A DNA stretch of 64,000 nt from Cryptomeria japonica. Lineage: Eukaryota > Streptophyta > Pinopsida > Cupressales > Cupressaceae. Both the position numbers and the translations under genes were made by a program. How positions within the stretch are numbered: position 1 is the first letter of the stretch; every line of letters begins with the position of its first letter. The notes beneath the pieces are model-generated. The model saw only the letters and a program-made list of their open reading frames with translations. It had not been told where the DNA came from and did no database searches. This document shows, one piece after another, positions 48,549 through 60,044 of the stretch. The stretch covers positions 331,261,302 through 331,325,301 of the forward strand of contig NC_081413.1 in NCBI RefSeq assembly GCF_030272615.1. The letters are read 5' to 3'.

Positions 48549-49445
48549 TGTAATGTCCCCTTCTCAGCAATAATCAGCTCAGTTGACCGTTAGCCTATTC
48601 CGGAGACCCGTAGGCTAGTCGGAAGCAGAAATTAGGGTTTCCTACCTCTAGGAGGATGTTTCAGCATTTTCGAAGGCTTGCATGTTGGAGTTTGTAAGTT
48701 TGGGTTCCAGATTCCTTCTGGGTTTTTGGAAAGCTTCGCGATGATGGTACATGCATAGCAAGCAGCGAAGTTTGGCAAACTTACTATTTTTAGTAAGTGG
48801 AGGCAAAGGTAGCTTATTTCTTTGGGTTTGTCTGGGTTTTCAGAGAGCTTCGCGATGGTGTAACATGCAAATTATTCTGAAGACTTTTCCTAGACTTGCT
48901 ATTTTTAGTAAGTTGCAAAGATTGTTCAGAGTGTGGGGAAAATTTCTTTTGACACACTTACTATTTTTAACAGTATGCTATTTTTAGTAAATGCTATTTA
49001 TAGCAGTGCTATTTTTGGCAGGGATTCTGCAACACAATTCAGTGGCTATTTCTAGCCGTGCTTTTGGCTGGCTTCGGTGTTTGAGTTCAGATATCTATTT
49101 TTGCAAGTACAGTTCGGTACCTTGGCTTCAGTTCAAATATGACAATTATAGAGAAGGTATATTTTAATGATTTAGGACGACTTAGAGGAAAATTTTATTT
49201 TTATCCTAAGTCTATTTGGCAAATTATTTCACCTTCTTTTTGGACGCCAAAGTGCAAATTCATTAATATTATTTTATAAACTTGAAGTTAGCCCAAAAAG
49301 TGTGACTTAAGGGGGTCATGTTTTGGACGCCATATACTAAGGGAGTAAAATGAAATGCAACGCCTAATGAGGATGAAATGAAAGTGCATTTGGTTTGGGC
49401 GCCATGTGAGTGGAATTTGAATTTGAATTTGGTCTATAGAGAGGT

Positions 49446-49455
49446 TATAAATAAA
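49446..49455 (+). promoter_or_regulatory. TATA box of the solo LTR
   Basis: tataaataaa lies about 900 bp into the LTR and is followed by GC-richer sequence. A start site about 30 bp downstream would place the four hairpins in the transcript. Confidence 0.5.
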
Positions 49456-50256
49456 GGCCTTGGGCTCTAATTTGGATCATCCAAGAATATTATAATGACG
49501 TGCTGCCAAAATGTTGTTGGAATGCTTCTAGGAATGTTCACCTCCTAGACTGTATGCTTAGCTTCTCGCTTGAAAGATAGCAACTAGTTGAGATTTGGGA
49601 CTGTTCTTCACTCAGAAGAATGGATGGATTCATTGCAAAGTGTGTGTTCGAGTTTTTTTATTTTGGAGTGTTGTGAGTGTGTTTCAGGTTGCTGGTTTTG
49701 GTGTGGCTGTAGCTTGTTTTCATTCATAACTCTCTATCTGGATGTCAGGTCATTTTGGGTAGTGGCTCGTTCTCTTCCTATGTCCTAGGCAATCATTCTT
49801 GTAAGTTTGTAGTGCTTAATTTTGTGTATTCATTTTTATAATGCAAATCGTACTTCTGCCCTAGTCATACCATGCTAGGCTTCCTGGGAATGCGTGCAAG
49901 AATTCAATTGGGGGTATTTGATGCATTTTGTTGGGTCTAGCTTAATCGCCTGTCTTATATCTTTCATTTGCAACTGTTTTGGGGTCATTCCATTGAGTGT
50001 GGGCAAAGTTGTGAGCTTTTTGGTGAGATTTTAGGTTGCTATTGCGTTTTTCCAGCGTGTGGTTTGCATTTCAGAGTTTAAAGTTGTTAGTGTGGAGTGT
50101 GTTCTTGGTGTGGATGGTCTGTGTTGGTTTTAGGAGTGTTTATCTTTCATTTGCAGCGATGGACAGGGATCTTCTTAATCTAAAATCTCATGCTCTTATT
50201 TGTAAAGTTGATTAGTAGTACTAACAGCTACATCTTTCTGGGTTGTAACATCAAAC

Positions 50257-50479
50257 CCACTGAATAAGTGGAAGAGGTTGGCTTGCCGCCTTTCTTTTAT
50301 TATTGTAACACTGTCCTCCCGCTGAATAAGCGGTTGAGTAGATTGCAATTTCATTCTAGTCCTCCCATTGGATAAGTTGTTGAGTGATTGTTGCTATTTT
50401 CAGCTCCTTGTAATCTTGTAAATGGCTAGTTGCACCGCCAAACTGCTGTGGAAGTTTCTATCACCTGCTGGATAAGCAG
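50257..50479 (+). repeat. Four covarying hairpins with G(A/G)ATA loop
   Basis: CCACT-GAATA-AGTGG (50257-50271), CCGCT-GAATA-AGCGG (50319-50333), CCATT-GGATA-AGTTG (50365-50379, one mismatch and one G-U pair) and CTGCT-GGATA-AGCAG (50465-50479). Three have perfect 5-bp stems although the stem bases differ; the loop is constant. Copies 1 and 4 share the downstream words ggctggcttgccgc or its near match. Confidence 0.7.
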
Positions 50480-50741
50480 AAGGGGCTGGCTTGCCGCACA
50501 GCATTGTACTTTGCATTGTAATTTCCAGTTGATCATTGAGCTAACAATCCCCTTATCACCGTATGCTCTCACCTTCCCACATTGGGCTCTTGGTGATCAA
50601 AAAGTGGAAGGGTTACTTTCAACAATATTGTTGATTATCATTTTCTAACCCTAACGGGTGCTTGTAGTGCTTGTAACTGGAAAAAATTGGGAAAAAATTA
50701 CGGGGAATATTTCAATCTATCAGTAAAAAAGTGGCTCCAAC

Positions 50742-53700
50742 CATAGTTGGAACACTCGCAGAGTACTCGGCGAATTTTGAAAACTCGCCAAGTTTTTATG
50801 CTCTACGAGTTTTTGTGACTTAAAACAAAAAACTCGGCAAATCTGAGTTAAAAACTCGGCCGCCTGGGCATAAAGAAGAAAAAACGGCAGAATTGAAGTT
50901 TATTTGTCATTTTTGGTGTTCTAATTTGTTGAGAGGGGGAAAAAAACTCTTCCAAACACTTGACTACAGATTTCCATCGATTTGAAGCGGATTTGAGGCG
51001 GATTTCAAGTGGATTTGAAGTGGTTTTTGAAGAAAAATCAGATTGCCAAGTAGGTTTTTTTTTTTTCTATGCTTTTTTAAAACATTTTATTTATTTTTTG
51101 TTGCATCTAGATGAATAGAAAATCATTCATAAGTAGTCAAAAATCTTTTTGAGTCACTGGAACAAGATTTAACACTATTTTTGACAAGTTTTGTTGAATT
51201 TTTCACTATTTTTTTGAAGAATCTCTAGTTTTTCAAAAAAAAATCAAACCCTAATTTTTTTATTTTTTTTAAACTTTGAATGATGTCTAAAAATTATTTC
51301 AACTAATTTAGATAGTTTGCTAAATTGTTTAACTAAAATATTAACTTTCTTTTTTCACTTTGTATGTGTAGGTTAACTAACCATTAATTATGACAAATTC
51401 TAATTGGCCACTAGAACCATGCCCATTTGGATATGTAGGCACCCATCCTAAAGGTGCTAGGGATAGGGCTTGGAGGTATGCCTATGAAGGACCGGATCCT
51501 GGGACAGTGATTTGCATAAAATGTGAGAAAATACTTCATGGAGGCATAAACCGCCTCAAATACCACCTTGCAGGCATAGACAAACATGATGCTAGAGAAT
51601 ACATTGGGACCAATGCTGAAATAAAAAGAGAAATGAATGCCCTACTTTCAGCTGGGGAAGAGAAGAAATTGCAAAGGGAGAGGGCAACACTAGCCATGAG
51701 ATCACCCATAGTTGATTCTCAAGGTGCTTCTATTGACATTGAAGAAGAAGAAGAAGCACTTCAGGGCATAGAGGGCTCTCGTCGTGGCCCACATATCCGC
51801 AAACCCAGCACCACCTCGCCCATCGCTTTTGCTTTCTCTAGTAGAGTACCTGGCACTGCTGCATCACCATCAGGGACACAATCCATAGGTAGTTATTTTG
51901 TGCCCAGGAACACACCTGGAACACAACCATCATTAGAGGCCACTGGATGGAATAGGGAGGCACATGAGAAAACAAACATTGCATGTGCTGATTTTTGGTA
52001 CTTCAACAACATCCCATTCAATGTGGCAGACAATCCTTATTGGCTGAATTTGGTGACCGCAATGACAGTTTCAAGAAAGGGGTACAAGGCCCCTTCTCGC
52101 AAGATTTGAGTGGGAGGTTAGTAAATAGTCCACTTGATTTCATTTTTAATTGTTTTTTAAATTTCTTGTTTATTAAATAAAAATTGTGTACTAAGACCTA
52201 ATTTCACTTTGTTCTTGTAGGTTGCTCACAAATGCAGTTGATAGGGCAAAAAAAATGGAGGACCAAAGAAATGAATGGAGAAAATATGGCTGCACCATTC
52301 ATTCTGATGGGTGGATAGATGGCAAAAATCGCACCATCATTAATTTTTTGGTTGCTTGCAAGGACAATATTGTGTTCTTGAACTCGGTTGATGACTCCAG
52401 TAAGGTGAAAAATGCAGAAACATTGGCTGGAATGTTGGAGCACATTGTCATGGAGGTGGGAATAGAGAATGTGGTGCAAATCATCACAGATAATGCAACA
52501 GCATATGTGGCAGCAAGTAGAATCTTTTTAAATTATCACCTTTAGCAATATTTTCATTTGTTGTGGCTTTGTTTTTCTTGGTTGTATCTTTCTTAAGAAT
52601 AACTTCTTCTTTTGCAGGTAGAATCCTCCAAGATAGGCACCCCACTCTTTTTTGGACACATTGTGCAGCACATGTCCTTGACCTTCTTTTGGAGGACATA
52701 AGAAAACTTGATTGGGTGACTCTAGTTGTGGAAGATGCAAGGAGGATCACGAAATATATTTACAATCACCCTTGGGTTCTACATTTGATGAGAGAGCACA
52801 CCCAAGGGAGAGATTTGGTGAGAGCTGGTGTCACAAGGTTTTCAACAATTTTCTTGATGTTGCAAAGCATTCTTGCTGCATTGACTTCTTTGAAACAAAT
52901 GTTTGTGAGTCAAGCATGGCTAGACTCACCTTATTCAAAAAAGGCTGAAGGAGAGGGTGTCGCATGCATAGTCTTCGACAACCATTTTGCACAAAGGGCT
53001 GCAGAGATTGTGAAGGTAACTTCAAAACTTGAATTTTTAATTATTCTTGATTAAAGTCTCTCATTACTAATTTGTAACTTCATTAATTAATCTTTTTGTA
53101 ATTTGTATTTTTCAATTGTAGGTGTCAAAGCCCTTGGTTAGAGTTCTCCGCTTGGTAGATGGGGATAAAACCCCAATGGGGTATATTTATGAGCCCATGG
53201 ATAGGGCCAAGGAGTCTATCAAAAATTACTACAAGGGGGATAGACTCAAATTTGATCCCATTTGGGAAATTACTGATAAGAGGTGGAACAATCAGCTCCA
53301 CCAACCCATTCATGCAGCAGGGTACTTCCTCAACTCTCGTTTTAAGTTTGGGGGTTCTTACTCAGATCCTAATGGAGAGGTCATGGAGGATCTCACTACA
53401 TGCATTCAGAGGATGGTACCCAAGGTTGAGGTGAGAGACCTCATTGTGGCCGAGCTCCAAAATTATGAGGAAGCAAGGGGTAAGCTATTCTCTTCAGAGC
53501 TGGCCATAAGAGGAAGAACCACTCAAACCCCAGGTATAACACTTACCATTTGGATTTTGGGATCTAAAGTGATTGATAAATTGATAAATTATGTTTTCGC
53601 TTTTCTCTTTGCTTTCTAGCTTTTCAATTTATTTTTTTTGCAGATACTTGGTGGCAAAGTTGGGGTGGAAATGCCCCAAATCTCAAATAATTTGCCCTCT

Positions 53701-54552
53701 GAATCTTATGTCAGCCTTGTAGTTCATCCAATTGTGAGCACAATTGGAGCTTGTTTGAAGCCATCCACACAAAGAAGAGCAAGTTAGCGTAGAAACGCCT
53801 CAATGACCTTGTCTTTGTGCAATATAATCTTCGATTGCACATAAGGAAGGTAGAGAAAGCAGCAGGTGGTCCAATTGACTTGGATGATATAGATCCTTAG
53901 AGTGATTGGACATCACAAGAGCAGCCTCCATTGTTTACAGAGGATGACATCACTGATTTGGAGAGGCAGGCTATGGAGGAGGAGGGGGGTGGATTTGGTT
54001 TCATGCTGGATGACATTGAGGAGGATGAGGAGGATGAGCAATCATTGCCAGTGCCAAGAGTAGGTAGAGACATAGCTTCATCCTGGATGGAGGGCGAGCC
54101 ACAGCCTGAGCCAAACATACCGAGCAAGGAGGCACAGTCACACTCACGAGTCATGCCATGCCCACAGCCACAACAGACTTCTAGGACTAGACCCTCTAGT
54201 TCTACGGCTACCTCTCCCCCAATTTATACTAGAGCTGGGAAGAGGAAGATGTAATTGTAATGATGTATTTACTTTTAGTTTTACAAAAACTATTTACTAT
54301 TTTGCTTCCAGCCATCAGCATTCCTCATGAGGATGCGATTTTGTACCCACTTTGCATTTAAATATATCTAGACTCAGCTTGTTTCTTTTGTGTTCTCATT
54401 TATTGACTCATTGGATGCATCTTCTCATTGAATTTTGAAAAAAAAATGCATTTTTTATTAAATTTAAACGTGTTTTTAAGTTGCCGAGTTTTTCTCAAGT
54501 TTTTTTTCCAGGCCTTGGCAGGTTTTTGCTAATGGCAAGTAGTTCAACCATG
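50742..54552 (+). mobile_element. hAT transposon, 3811 bp, TIRs and 8-bp TSD
   Basis: GCTCCAAC flanks the element on both sides (50734-50741 and 54553-54560). The ends are imperfect terminal inverted repeats: CATAGTTGGAACACTCGC at the left and, reverse-complemented, CATGGTTGAACTACTTGCC at the right. Subterminal copies of ACTCGGC(A/G) or ACTCGCCA occur near 50764-50860, with inverted counterparts (TTGCCGAGTTTTT) near 54481, as expected for transposase binding sites. One transposase gene fills the middle. It inserted into the ORF1-only LINE. Stops in the transposase make it immobile on its own. Confidence 0.92.
51390..54255 (+). pseudogene. hAT transposase (BED finger, DUF659, hATC), five exons
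   Basis: Exon 1 (51390-52116) has a BED-type zinc finger (CIKCEKILHGGINRLKYHLA, about residues 48-67), an acidic run and a GWNREAHEK motif. A one-base loss near its end puts a stop at 52109. Exon 2 (52221-52516) and exon 3 (52618-53015) encode the DUF659/RNase H-like core: TIHSDGWIDGKNRTIINFLV, QIITDNAT and FWTHCAAHVLDLLLEDI. Exon 4 (53122-53533) has KPLVRVLRLVDGDKTPMGYI. Exon 5 (53644-54255) has TWWQSWGGNAPNL and the hATC dimerisation motif remnant CEHNWSLFEAIHTKK in a shifted frame, then an acidic tail. All introns are GT-AG. Stops near 53688, 53790 and 53900 disable it. The family cuts and pastes hAT DNA in the nucleus. Confidence 0.9.
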
Positions 54553-55039
54553 GCTCCAACATCCTCCAAAGATTCGGAGAATTCTTTGACTGAAAATTTT
54601 CAAGACCACAATCCAATACATCCCCCAAAAACCAATCAGAAAAAGAGGTAATCTAGTCTACAACTCTCCATTTCTCCTCTTCAATATTTGGATATTGTTC
54701 AATCCTCCCTTGATTGGAAACATATAGAAATAGAGGGTAAGGATAAGGGCAAGAAAGGCATGTGCAAGGATAAACAATAAAAGAGTTAAATCTCAGGACT
54801 GATAGTACAAAAAAGGAACATCCTATGATAAAGATTCCTACCATGTATAGAACCCTGGATTCCAAATGGCCTTCAAAACTATCATAGGCAGAGGAAAGGG
54901 GAATATGTGCTAATACTCCTGATTCAATATTGGATGTGATAAACCAATCTCTTTTAGCTTTGCTTGTCTCATCGGAGTATGAGGAAGAGGAGGAAGCTAA
55001 AGGTTGGACAGAAATACAACAAAGCAGAATATAGGTTAA
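54553..55039 (+). pseudogene. LINE ORF1, C-terminal part after the hAT
   Basis: APTSSKDSENSLTENFQDHN resumes directly after the hAT target copy. Broken frames continue to SSEYEEEEEAKGWTEIQQSR at about 54990-55031, the acidic-GWT end seen in plant LINE ORF1 (compare EEGWITIKG in the other half-LINE). Confidence 0.7.
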
Positions 55040-55222
55040 ATGGCTCTTAAATCTCTTAGGAAGAAAAGGATTGGCCTGAATATCATTCCAAAGGTGCTTG
55101 TATTTACTTGCTATGCCTGATTAAGGTGGAATATGCAGGGATACAGTTAATCTTGCTTGTTTTTTATGTATCTGGTTGGGATGGAACTTCATTTATAAAT
55201 CCCAATATATTATTGAAAAAAG

Positions 55223-55242
55223 AACAATTTGAGAACATTCAA
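55223..55242. repeat. LINE target-site duplication, right copy
   Basis: AACAATTTGAGAACATTCAA, partner of 47519-47538, directly after the A tail. Confidence 0.78.
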
Positions 55243-56255
55243 AAATTAAAGACCTACCATTATTTTCCTTTGAGATTTCATGAACATTCTACATATAACA
55301 CATAAAGCCTAAAGGAAACCAAAGAATATTTTTTCATAAATACTATTTTACGAATTAAATATTGAAAAAGATTCACTGGGATTTTCATTCTCATAAGTTA
55401 CCCCTAGCTTCCTCAGAAATATAAGCTGCCTCCTTTGACTCGCTCATTTTTTAGCAACTTTTACGTTATTGATGCTATCACGAGATTACAAATCAAAAAG
55501 TATAACACTATTCCTCACAGCAAAGGAATGAGACCATTACAGCCCCAGTTAGGGACGAACTAATGCAAATATACACATCACAATCATTAATGCCTAAACT
55601 GTGACTTGGGAGTAAGTTGTTGACACCTTTAGCACTGCAATTGTAGGTATGGGATGTGTGTACTCAACACGAGGACAAACTTAGGGAATAGATTTCCAAT
55701 CTTAGTATTAGCTACTATTTTCTTACCAAATCAATTTCAAAGGATTTTGTGATATCCCACATTGTTGACCCTTTTGATTTATTATTGTTTTCATCCATCC
55801 CTTGTAATTTGGACATGGATTGGCACTTGTTGATTTAAAATTATATTCATGCAATAGCTATTGCTGCTTTAAAGTTTAAATGAGTGTTTAACTATTACAA
55901 ATTTAAAATAATTGTATGGCATGATAGGATGTCATTCTATGTGATTGACATTGATTGTTTGAAAAAAATTTAGTGTTAATGGTTATCAAGTGACGTTATT
56001 GTATTATTGTTTGATTTAGTTATTTAATATCAGATTGCAAGAATTAAAATGATTATATGGATTATTATTATCCAACAAATACTACTGAGGCATGTCACAT
56101 TACGATGTTTCAGAAATAGGTAATGGGAAAAGGGGGAACTAGGTTGGGTACACGAATTGTGTAAACATCTATCCCCAGGTTGAGAAACAATACCCTTGTT
56201 TAAGTAAATTAAAGAAGATAATAAAAAAAATTCCAACATACAAATTAAATTTAGG
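55243..56255. other. Spacer, possible STN8 intron sequence
   Basis: AT-rich sequence with no coding frame beyond chance and no repeat boundary. If the STN8 first exon lies beyond the window, this is intronic. Confidence 0.45.
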
Positions 56256-56673
56256 TTTTTCAATAAATAAATGAGGGGATCTATTGGGGCCCTCTCCCAT
56301 AACGTGAAAAGATAAAATCAACCATCATAACTGAAGATATACAAAAATCACCTTCCATTGAGGCCATATACATCTAAATGACAAAAAATTGAAACAAAAA
56401 CCTGGATAATACTACCCAATGAGACTTCAAAATTGAATATGAGCAGTATCTTAGTTGAATATTCTAAGAAAGACAATGCAACATCAAACCCAGGCAGCAA
56501 GCCACCTTCTCCCTTTTCAGAAGGGCCTCCATTTTGCATTGAGAACCATCATCAACTGAATCACAACCTTCAGCAAGCAGTTTTCCTACATCGTTTTTTC
56601 TCCCACGACACTTAATGGAGGACCCACTATTGGCCTTAGTCTTCTGAATAATCAATAGGGAGATGGTTAAGAC
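56256..56673 (-). pseudogene. Unidentified minus-strand coding-like sequence, downstream part
   Basis: The frame at 56691-56464 contains SGSSIKCRGRKNDVGKLLAE and CDSVDDGSQCKMEALLKREK. It is followed by about 200 bp of UTR-like sequence ending tttattgaaaaacc (minus strand, about 56266-56253). Its end resembles that of the LINE at 47539-55222 (ttattgaaaaaag). It could be the end of a third ORF1-like LINE or an unknown host exon. It joins in frame with 63737-64000 when the hAT between them is set aside. Confidence 0.45.
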
Positions 56674-57339
56674 CAAAGTTACAAAACTCACCCAAACTCG
56701 TCTAGACTAGGCGAGTCCTGAGGTGAGCCACCCTCTACAAGTTTGGGAGACTCAACAGCCAAGTAATCCTTAGACTCATGGAGTCTAGGTGAGCTCAACC
56801 TTGAAATTCGACCGCGGGGGGCACATGAAGTGACAAAAAAACATAAAAACAGCAACTTAAGCTTTTTTCATTTACTTATATTTGCCCAGTACACCCTAAA
56901 AACAACAACATTTAATTTTCAAGCCAAAGGAAAAGAAAAAGAAAAAAAAGTGAGTTTTGAGCCAAAATTGGATTGTGTTGTAGGGAAACAAGCAAGGAGA
57001 TTGGGCAAAAATCGATGGTTGAATCACATTTGGGAAGGATTGTGGCTACTTTTGGTGCATCTAGAGGAGTCTACAAAGGATTGGGAAGAGCTCACTATCA
57101 ATTTCAAGCAAGATTTAAGAGGTAAATTTGTATTCTGAAAGTTATTTTTGGTTTTTTTAACAAGAATTTCATTTTTTTTTACATTTCTTCTTTTTTTTTT
57201 CAATTTTGTTTTAACGGACCAAAGAACAAACCCTAGGTGTTTTTGTAAATAAATATAGTTTTATGGTTGCAAACCTTGGATTTTTTTATATTAGTTTACT
57301 TATAAATCATAAATGTTAAATTTTTTTATTTATATGCTA

Positions 57340-59223
57340 TTGCAGCATTCTTGAGATTTATAAATCATCTTTTTCACAATGTTCCAAACTTTGGTTAGAA
57401 GGGGCCCTTTTGGAAACATGCTATTATTATCTCTAGGCAAAAGAAAGGAGAAGTAACTTGTTTTCATTGCAAAACAACTTTCCATGGGAAAGGCATTAAT
57501 AGATTAAAATACCATCTTGCACATATACTAGCTCAAGATGCTAATCCATGCCCACATCTGTCTCTTGAGGTTATCCATAAAGTTAGTTCAATTAGAAACC
57601 TTTGAGCAAAACAAAAGAATTAAAAAAGCGGCAAAGAGAGGAGATGGCGCACTAGTGAAGTGGAGAGTCTTCTTCCATTCCTCCATTTTGTCCATCTTTG
57701 GGTGTTGGTAGTGCTAGTGTTAGCATTGGGCCTAGAGTTCATACATCTAGGTTAGATTTATATATTTGCCCACGTACTACTCCAGGTTCCCAACTGTCAC
57801 TTGAGAGCATGGGTTGGAACAATGATAAACATGATGCAACTAAAATGTGCAATTGGAGACTTTTGGTTCTATTCCACCATTCCATTCTATGTAGCCAAGT
57901 AATTCTTTTTGTTTGTTTGTTTTAAGATATATAGTTTTCCTTATCTCTTGAATTTTTATATTTAGAGGTATGTCAAATTCAAATTTAAACTCTCCATTTT
58001 ATGATACATATTTATTTAATTTATTTGTAACATTTGTTAGGTCTCTTTATTGGCAAAACATGGTTGATGCTATAACTGTTTGTAGGTGGGGTTCAAAGCC
58101 CCTAATGATGAGGAAATAAAGGGCTCCATTTTGTCACAAAAGGTGGCTAATATGAAACCCACAATAGAGGAGCAATGACTGATATGGAGGAGGAAGGGTT
58201 GCACCATCATGACCAATGGTTAGACGAATAGAAGAAATTGAACATTGTTAAATTTTCTTGTTTCTTCTTCAAGTGATTGTACTTTCTAAAATGCATTGAT
58301 TTAGTGATCAATATTTTTAATTTATGCTTTATTGAATCATTGATTTTGTTTATTTCTCGAGTGGCATAGTATTCGTCAAATCTATTGATGCTTCGAGAAA
58401 CACCAAAAATGCCAAATTGCTTTGTAAATCTTTGGAGGGAGTGTTAACTAAGGTGGTGCAAGTGGTTACAGATAATGCAACAAATTATGTTGTTGCAAGT
58501 ACACTATTGATGGATAGGCACCTATCATTGTTTTAGACTCCATGTGTTGCTCATTGTCTTGACATCATATTGGAGGATCTTGGCAAGATTCTATGGATCG
58601 AAGCATGTGTGAAGATAGCAAAAAACACTAGTCAATTCATATACAATCACACATGGGTCCTCAACTTAATGAGACAATTCACAGGCAGGAGGACTTGGCT
58701 CATCCTGGAATAACCCAATTTGCAACCAATTTCATCACACTACAATCCTTTCTTCAAGCAAAGGGAGCTTTGAGGCGCATGCTAGTTAGTGAGGAGTGGA
58801 CTTCTTCATTGTATGCTAAGATCAATGTAGAGGTTGATGTGGCAAATTGGATTTTTGATGAGCAATTATTTTGGATACTAACTAGGAGATCGTATAGATA
58901 AATCTAATTCTACATTATATTTTTATTCATATTTTTCTTTTAATTGCTTATTTTTGTTCACACTTAAGTTAATGTTTCACAATAATTGCAGTTCATAGAG
59001 CCTTTAGTGGTTCTCCTACGAGTCCTTGATGGGAAGAAGCCTACAATGGGCTACATATATGAGGGCATGAATAGGGCCAAGGAGGCCATTAGATTCATTT
59101 ATACGAGAGTTGAGGATAACTATAACCCTATTTGGAAAATCATTGCTAGACAATGGCACCTCTAGCTTCACAAGCCCCTAGATGCAATTGCTTATTTCCT
59201 CAATCAGGCATTCCAATTCCACC
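57340..59223 (+). pseudogene. hAT transposase, N-terminal and core part
   Basis: The BED finger is VTCFHCKTTFHGKGINRLKY then HLA (about 57451-57516). GWNNDKHDATK follows near 57810 and parallels GWNREAHEK of the first hAT. Core motifs VVQVVTDNAT (about 58457) and CVAHCLDIILEDLGKILW (about 58548) are separated by a stop. LRVLDGKKPTMGYIYEGMNR (about 59013) corresponds to exon 4 of the first copy. Many stops and frameshifts. The frame is cut at 59223 within FQFHL by the LTR-like insertion. Confidence 0.85.
59219..59223. repeat. 5-bp TSD of the LTR-like insertion, left
   Basis: CCACC, repeated at 62547-62551. Setting aside the insertion and one copy restores alignment of the hAT transposase across the site. 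Confidence 0.88.
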
Positions 59224-60036
59224 TGTTGACGTGTTTTTTATGACTACATCGAACACAGAATAAAGTTGCCTAACAATCACTTCACTCTCTCTTGATCAAA
59301 GTGTGATTGTATGCTAAGATTGCAAGAAGTTCAAACAATCCACTCCAAGGTTCCTTCAATGCGTGGACGTGACTCAATTGGCTGATGTGTTTGCTGGTAT
59401 TCCAAGGGGCCTTACGTTTGCATCATTCTTTCACTTCTTTGTTGTGGCTAGAACTCCATCATCGGATATGAAAATTTTGCGATGTTGTTACTTCGAATGG
59501 ACTAAAATGAACTGAAAGTAAAAGGGAAAGGGTTTAGAAGGATCTAAATCTACTCCTAAGGGCAATGATAACAATGAATAGTGCTCTGGTGGACAAATTC
59601 CAAATAAACCAAGCTCTGCTTCGCCAAGATCAACTACAACTCCACAAGAACCGGTGCAATCTTCTGGGGATGCTAGAGGATTTTCAAATCGAGAAAGTAC
59701 ATTTGAATACCCAAAAACGACGCAATCCAAACGACCATCTACAATCGAGGTTAGCACAAATTTAGGGGATTCAGGCTAACTTTACACTGCAACTTACAAT
59801 CAGCAAGATGCAAAAAGTATGAACCATGGAAATCCATCAGACACCATTACATTCTCCATTGAAATCAAAGCACTCCACTATTTCTACTCTAAGTGAGGAA
59901 GGTGAAACCATGCAAGCTTTAAAAAAATAACTTAAGTGGACACCATCAAAGAACAATGTTTCACTGTTATTATCTCAAAGCTTATCGCAACAATTTCATA
60001 CAAAGCTCCCTCCTCCCTAATAAGGGGGGTCACCCC

Positions 60037-60044
60037 TTTATATA
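60037..60044 (+). promoter_or_regulatory. TATA-like box of the LTR-like insertion
   Basis: tttatata followed by ggcttcaagcc, about 810 bp from the left end, resembles the U3/R boundary of plant LTRs. Confidence 0.45.

Larger units (their letters stand above)
48549..50714 (+). mobile_element. Solo LTR, 2166 bp, with 5-bp TSD
   Basis: It begins TGTAATGTCCCC and ends GAATATTTCA, with ATCTA directly before (48544-48548) and after (50715-50719). A TATA box (tataaataaa, about 49446-49455) is followed by a 1.2-kb transcribed-like part. No internal region, primer-binding site or gene is present, so it is a solo LTR left by recombination. The U3 part holds AT-rich hairpins (48780-49020) and the R/U5 part four covarying hairpins (50257-50479). 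Orientation plus is inferred from the TATA box. Confidence 0.85.
47539..55222 (+). mobile_element. ORF1-only LINE upstream of the STN8 exons, carrying a solo LTR and an hAT
   Basis: The element is bounded by a roughly 20-bp target duplication and ends in a short A tail (tattgaaaaaag, 55211-55222). ORF1 begins 30 bp from the 5' end. It continues to 48548, across the solo LTR (48549-50714) and hAT (50742-54552), and ends at about 55033. About 190 bp of 3' sequence follows. No endonuclease or reverse transcriptase is present. Without the insertions the LINE is about 1.7 kb, the same size class as 14134-15766. It is antisense to STN8 and lies in the presumed upstream intron. Confidence 0.78.

Noticed and set aside
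59488-59757. Minus-strand 89-codon frame ending PFPFYFQFILVHSK
   Set aside because: It lies wholly inside the LTR-like insertion, has no recognised family, and is opposed by a plus-strand frame of equal quality.
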